From Ptiloglossa arizonensis (taxonomy: Eukaryota; Arthropoda; Insecta; Hymenoptera; Colletidae), in the NCBI RefSeq assembly GCF_051014685.1, contig NW_027479765.1, positions 1 to 64,000 of the forward strand: DNA of 64,000 nucleotides. Direction: 5' to 3'. Numbering within the stretch: position 1 is the stretch's first letter; each line of letters begins with the position of its first letter. A model generated the notes under the pieces. That model worked only from the letters and a program-made list of their open reading frames with translations. It was not told the DNA's origin and ran no database searches. This document shows positions 59,892 through 64,000 of the stretch, one piece after another. The position numbers were made by a program, and so were the translations under genes.

Positions 59892-60248
59892 ATAAGTTAT
59901 ACGTTATACGTTATACGTTATACGTTATACGTTATACGTTATACGTTATACGTTATACGGTATACGTTATGCGTTATACGTTATACGTTATACGTTATAC
60001 GTTATACGTTATACGTTTTACGTTATACGTTATACGTTATACGTTATACGTTATACGTTATACGTTATACGTTATACGTTATACGTTATACGTTATACGC
60101 TATACGTTATACGTTATACGTTATACGTTATACATTATACGTTATACGTTATACGTTTTACGTTATACGTTATTCGTTATACGTTATACGTTATACGTTA
60201 TACGTTATACGTTATACGTTATACGTTATACGTTATACGTTATACGTT

Positions 60249-61823
60249 ACTCGTTATACGTAATATGAAATACGTTTCACGTTATAAGTTATACGTTATA
60301 CGTTATACGTTATACGTTATACGTTATACGTTATACGTTATACGTTATACGGTATACGTTATGCGTTATACGTTATACGTTATACGTTATACGTTATACG
60401 TTATACGTTATACGTTATACGTTATACGTTATACGTTATACGTTATACGTTATACGTTATACGTTATGCGTTATACGTTATACGTTATACGTTATACGTT
60501 ACACGTTTGACGTTATACGCTGTACGTTATACGTTATACGTTATGCGTTATAGGATATACGTTATACGTTATACGTTATACGTTATACGTTATACGTTAT
60601 ACGTTGTACGTTATACGTTATACGCTATACGTTATACGATATACGTTATACGTTATACGTTATGCGTTGTAGGATATACGTTATACGTTATACGTTATAC
60701 GTTATACGTTATACGTTATACGTTATACGTTATACGTTATACGTTATACGTTATACGTTATACGTTATACGTTATACGTTATACGTTATACGTTATACGT
60801 TATACGTTATACGTTATACGTTATACGTTATACGTTATACGTTATACGTTATACGTTATACGTTTTACGTTATACGTTATTCGTTATACGTTATACGTTA
60901 TACGTTATACGTTATACGTTATACGTTATACGTTATACGTTATACGTTATACGTTATACGTTACTCGCTATACGTAGTATGAAATACGTTTCACGTTATA
61001 AGTTATACGTTATACGTTATACGTTATACGTTATACGTTATACGTTATACGTTATACGTTATACGTTATACGTTATACGTTACTCGTTATACGTAGTATG
61101 AAATACGTTTCACGTTATAAGTTATACGTTATACGTTATACGTTATACGTTATACGTTATACGTTATACGTTATACGTTATACGTTATACGGTATACGTT
61201 ATGCGTTATACGTCATACGTTATACGTTATACGTTATACGTTATACGTTTTACGTTATACGTTATAAGTTACACGTTATACATTATACGTTATACGTTAT
61301 ACGTTATACGTTATACGTTATACGTTATACGTTATACGTTATACGTTATACGTTATACGTTATACGTTATACGTTATACGTTATACGTTATACGTTATAC
61401 GTTATACGTTATACGTTATACGTTATACGTTATACGTTATACGTTATACGTTATACGTTATACGTTATACGGTATACGTTATACGTTATGCGTTATACGT
61501 TATACGTTATACGTTATACGTTATACGTTATACGTTTGACGTTATACGTTATACGTTATACGTTATACGTTATACGTTATACGTTATACGTTATACGTTA
61601 TACGTTATACGTTATACGTTATACGTTATACGTTATACGTTATGCGTTATGCGTTATACGTTATACGTTATACGTTATACGTTATACATTATACGTTATA
61701 CGTTATACGTTTTACGTTATACGTTATTCGTTATACGTTATACGTTATACGTTATACGTTATACGTTATACGTTATACGTTATACGTTATACGTTATACG
61801 TTATACGTTATACGTTATACGTT
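60249..61823. repeat. 1.55-kb HOR, remote copy (1,575 bp)
   Basis: M 60249, A 60508, M pair 60963 and 61082 (119 bp), next M 61824. It matches the copy at 52200-53760 at offsets of 8,049 and 8,063 bp. These are one less than multiples of 7 because of the 1-bp register break at 59,886. It differs by a GTAGGAT unit after ATGCGTT near 60,669, shared with 57,681. Confidence 0.87.
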
Positions 61824-62635
61824 ACTCGTTATACGTAATATGAAATACGTTTCACGTTATAAGTTATACGTTATACGTTATACGTTATACGTTATACGTT
61901 ATACGTTATACGTTATACGTTATACGTTATACGGTATACGTTATGCGTTATACGTTATACGTTATACGTTATACGTTATACGTTATACGTTATACGTTAT
62001 ACGTTATACGTTATACGTTATACGTTATACGTTATACGTTATGCGTTATACGTTATACGTTATACGTTATACGTTACACGTTTGACGTTATACGCTGTAC
62101 GTTATACGTTATACGTTATGCGTTATAGGATATACGTTATACGTTATACGTTATACGTTATACGTTATACGTTATACGTTATACGTTGTACGTTATACGT
62201 TATACGCTATACGTTATACGATATACGTTATACGTTATACGTTATACGTTATACGTTATACGTTAAACGTTATACGTTTTACGTTATACGTTATACGTTA
62301 TACGTTATACGTTATACGTTATACGTTATACGTTATACGTTATACGTTATACGTTATACGTTATACGTTATACGTTATACGTTATACGTTATACGTTATA
62401 CGTTATACGTTATACGTTATACGATATACGTTATACGTTATACGTTGTACGTTATACGTTATACGTTATACGTTATACGTTATACGTTATACGTTATACG
62501 TTATACGTTATACGTTTTACGTTATACGTTATACGTTATACGTTATACCTTATACGTTATACGTTATACGTTTTACGTTATACGTTATTCGTTATACGTT
62601 ATACGTTATACGTTATACGTTATACGTTATACGTT

Positions 62636-64000
62636 ATGCGTTATGCGTTATACGTTATACGTTATGCGTTATACGTTATACGTTATACGTTATACGTTAT
62701 ACATTATACGTTATACGTTATACGTTATACGTTATACGTTATACGATATACGTTATACGTTATACGTTATAGGTTATATATTATACGTTATACGTTATAC
62801 GTTATACGTTATGCGTTATGCGTTATACGTTATACGTTATGCGTTATACGTTATACGTTATACGTTTGACGTTATACGTTATACGTTATACGTTATACGT
62901 TATACGGTATACGTTATACGTTATACGTTATACGTTAGACGTTATAGGTTATACGTTAAACGTTTTACGTTATACGTTATACGTTATACGATATACGTTA
63001 TACGTTATACGTTATGCGTTATAGGATATACGTTATACGTTATACGTTATACGTTAGAAGTTATAGGTTATACGTTTTACGTTATACGTTATACGTTATA
63101 CGTTATACGTTATACATTATACGTTATACGTTATACGTTTTACGTTATACGTTATTCGTTATACGTTATACGTTATACGTTATACGTTATACGTTATACG
63201 TTATACGTTATACGTTATACGTTATACGATATACGTTATACGTTTTACGTTATACGTTATACGTTATACGTTATACGTTATACGTTATACGTTATACGTT
63301 ATACGTTATACGTTATACGTTATACGTTATACGTTATACGTTATACGATATACGTTATACGTTTTACGTGATACGTTATACGTTATACGTTATACGTTAT
63401 ACGTTTTACGTTATACGTTATACGTTATACGATATACGTTATACGTTATACGTTATGCGTTATACGTTGTACGTTATACGTTATACGTTATACGTTATAC
63501 TTTATACGTTATACGTTATACATTATACGTTATACGTTATACGTTATACGTTATACGTTATACGGTATACGTTATGCGTTATACGTTATACGTTATACGT
63601 TATACGTTATACGTTATACGTTATACATTATACGTTATACGTTATACGTTATACGTTATACGATATACGTTATACGTTTTACGTTATACGTTATACGTTA
63701 TACGTTATACGTTATACGTTTTACGTTATACGTTATACGTTATACGATATACGTTATACGTTATACGTTATGCGTTATACGTTGTACGTTATACGTTATA
63801 CGTTATACGTTATACTTTATACGTTATACGTTATACATTATACGTTATACGTTATACGTTATACGTTATACGTTATACGGTATACGTTATGCGTTATACG
63901 TTATACGTTATACGTTATACGTTATACGTTATACGTTATACGTTATACGTTATACGTTATACGATATACGTTATACGTTTTACGTTATACGTTATACGTT
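62636..64000. repeat. 4-kb HOR, copy 3, cut by window end
   Basis: Paired ATGCGTT at 62636, AGAAGTT at 63056 and P anchors at 63455 and 63770. Distances from the start to AGAAGTT are 420 bp in all three copies. It contains a private ATACGTG following TTACG near 63,370. It continues beyond the window. Confidence 0.83.

Larger units (their letters stand above)
43912..61865. repeat. M words, right set (23 copies)
   Basis: Starts: 43912, 44339, 44472, 44878, 45613, 45732, 48672, 49218, 49708, 50660, 51360, 51486, 52200, 52914, 53033, 53761, 56862, 57268, 59858, 60249, 60963, 61082 and 61824. GTATGAA is the third unit in 15 and ATATGAA in 8 (48672, 49218, 50660, 52200, 53761, 57268, 60249, 61824). 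Five close pairs, 119, 126 or 133 bp apart, are all of the GTATGAA class. At 60963 the first unit is ACTCGCT. At 56862 the canonical unit after GTATGAA is TTACGTT, which breaks the run of A bases. Confidence 0.9.
1184..62110. repeat. A word family (TGACGTT, CGCT unit, GTACGTT), 20 copies
   Basis: The A word has TGACGTT, then ATACGCT (ATGCGCT at 2535), then GTACGTT. The TGACGTT unit lies at 1184, 2535, 6084, 7204, 9451, 18180, 21302, 21876, 24333, 25390, 30479, 31627, 43464, 45193, 50905, 52452, 54020, 57520, 60508 and 62083. In the left third the preceding unit is ATACATT (canonical at 1184); from 21,295 onward it is ACACGTT. This shared change separates a left and a right lineage. From 43 kb on, an A word follows an M word at 217-308 bp. 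Confidence 0.85.
58444..62635. repeat. 4-kb HOR, copy 2 (4,192 bp)
   Basis: Anchors: AGAAGTT 58864, P anchors 59228 and 59508, M words 59858 and 60249, then the remote 1.55-kb HOR copy. The 1-bp register break lies inside this copy. An ATTGGAT unit near 58,829 replaces ATAGGAT. It lacks the R-type duplicate found in copy 1. Confidence 0.83.
1..64000. repeat. Heptanucleotide satellite array, unit ATACGTT
   Basis: Every stretch of the window resolves into 7-bp units equal to or derived from ATACGTT, about 9,143 units, with both ends still inside the array. The unit is 2/7 G+C, holds one CpG and one ACGT core, and read as TATACGT alternates pyrimidine and purine except at the TT junction. Substituted units are common and grouped into recurrent multi-unit words; length changes are almost absent. 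No unique spacer, gene, RNA gene or transposon end interrupts it. Arrays of this kind are known as simple-sequence or heptamer satellites in eukaryotic heterochromatin (for example the different 7-bp satellites of Drosophila virilis). Placing this one in a particular chromosome region or species is not possible from sequence alone. Confidence 0.98.

Noticed and set aside
1..64000. CRISPR array
   Set aside because: There are no unique spacers; the repeat is 7 bp and contiguous, and the apparent periodicity of M or B words comes from higher-order duplication.
1..64000. Telomere repeat tract
   Set aside because: The unit lacks the G-run on one strand typical of telomerase-made repeats, and nested HORs with shared variants are typical of satellites. 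An atypical telomere cannot be fully excluded because the chromosome end is not visible.
1..64000. TATA boxes and promoters at every TATA
   Set aside because: TATA is part of the repeat unit (TTATACG), so thousands of matches arise by repetition. No transcription unit accompanies any of them.
1..64000. Stable hairpins or cruciforms along the array
   Set aside because: The best self-pairing registers match only four of seven bases (ACGT with ACGT across a three-base mismatch), so stems are short and weak; no long inverted repeat was seen.
1..64000. Identification as a named satellite of a particular species
   Set aside because: I recall 7-bp satellites in Drosophila virilis and other taxa, but their units differ from ATACGTT. 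Without a database search a species call would be a guess.

Overview
The whole 64,000-base window is one tandem array of a 7-bp unit, written here as ATACGTT (reverse complement AACGTAT). There is no unique sequence, no credible gene, no RNA gene, no recognisable transposon and no CRISPR array, and the array runs off both ends, so its true length exceeds 64 kb. A satellite of this size with higher-order structure points to a eukaryotic heterochromatic region (centromeric, pericentromeric, subtelomeric or sex-chromosome) assembled from long reads. The unit is not one I can tie to a named satellite or species, and no flanking gene helps.

The unit is A+T-rich (5 of 7), carries one CpG and one ACGT core per 7 bp, and read as TATACGT is a perfect alternating pyrimidine/purine run broken only by the TT junction. 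The 7-bp register is extraordinarily well kept. Unit starts fall at positions equal to 1 modulo 7 from base 1 to 59,885. One net 1-bp deletion (6-bp unit at 59,886-59,891) then moves them to 0 modulo 7 up to base 64,000. Base substitutions, by contrast, are abundant, and all 21 possible single-base variants of the unit occur.

The variant units are not random. They form fixed 'words' that recur in the same order and build nested higher-order repeats (HORs). I name five words: M (six diverged units, 42 bp, 50 copies, none before 6,658), B (16 units, 112 bp, 21 copies, none after 41,496), A (a TGACGTT unit followed by a CGCT-ending unit and GTACGTT, 20 copies), Y (ATAGGTC-led, 13 copies) and R (AGACGTT plus ATAGGTT-led, 12 units, frequent).

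Layout: 1-2,744 mixed words, later duplicated near 16.1-18.7 kb; 2,745-5,700 a 1.08-kb HOR in 2.7 copies; 5.7-10.7 kb a 0.65-0.69-kb segment repeated with early-type M words; 10.7-16.1 kb a 2.5-kb HOR in two copies rich in Y words; 16.1-18.7 kb the second copy of the left end; 18.7-20.5 kb dense M words; 20.3-32 kb 3.0-kb, 3.5-kb and 5.1-kb spaced duplications; 28-43.4 kb a 5.4-kb HOR in two full copies plus a partial one; 43.2-50.7 kb mixed M-rich sequence; 50.7-54.4 kb (and again 60.2-61.8 kb) a 1.55-kb HOR; 54.4-64 kb a 4.05-4.19-kb HOR, two copies and the start of a third.

Many long open frames exist on the + strand only. They follow arithmetically from a stop-free 7-mer: every forward frame reads the same heptapeptide (YVIRYTL, cyclically), whereas every reverse frame meets TAA once per 21 bases. 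They should not be annotated as proteins. Everything here was read by eye. Intervals for duplicated segments are anchored on specific variant units and their outer edges are approximate.
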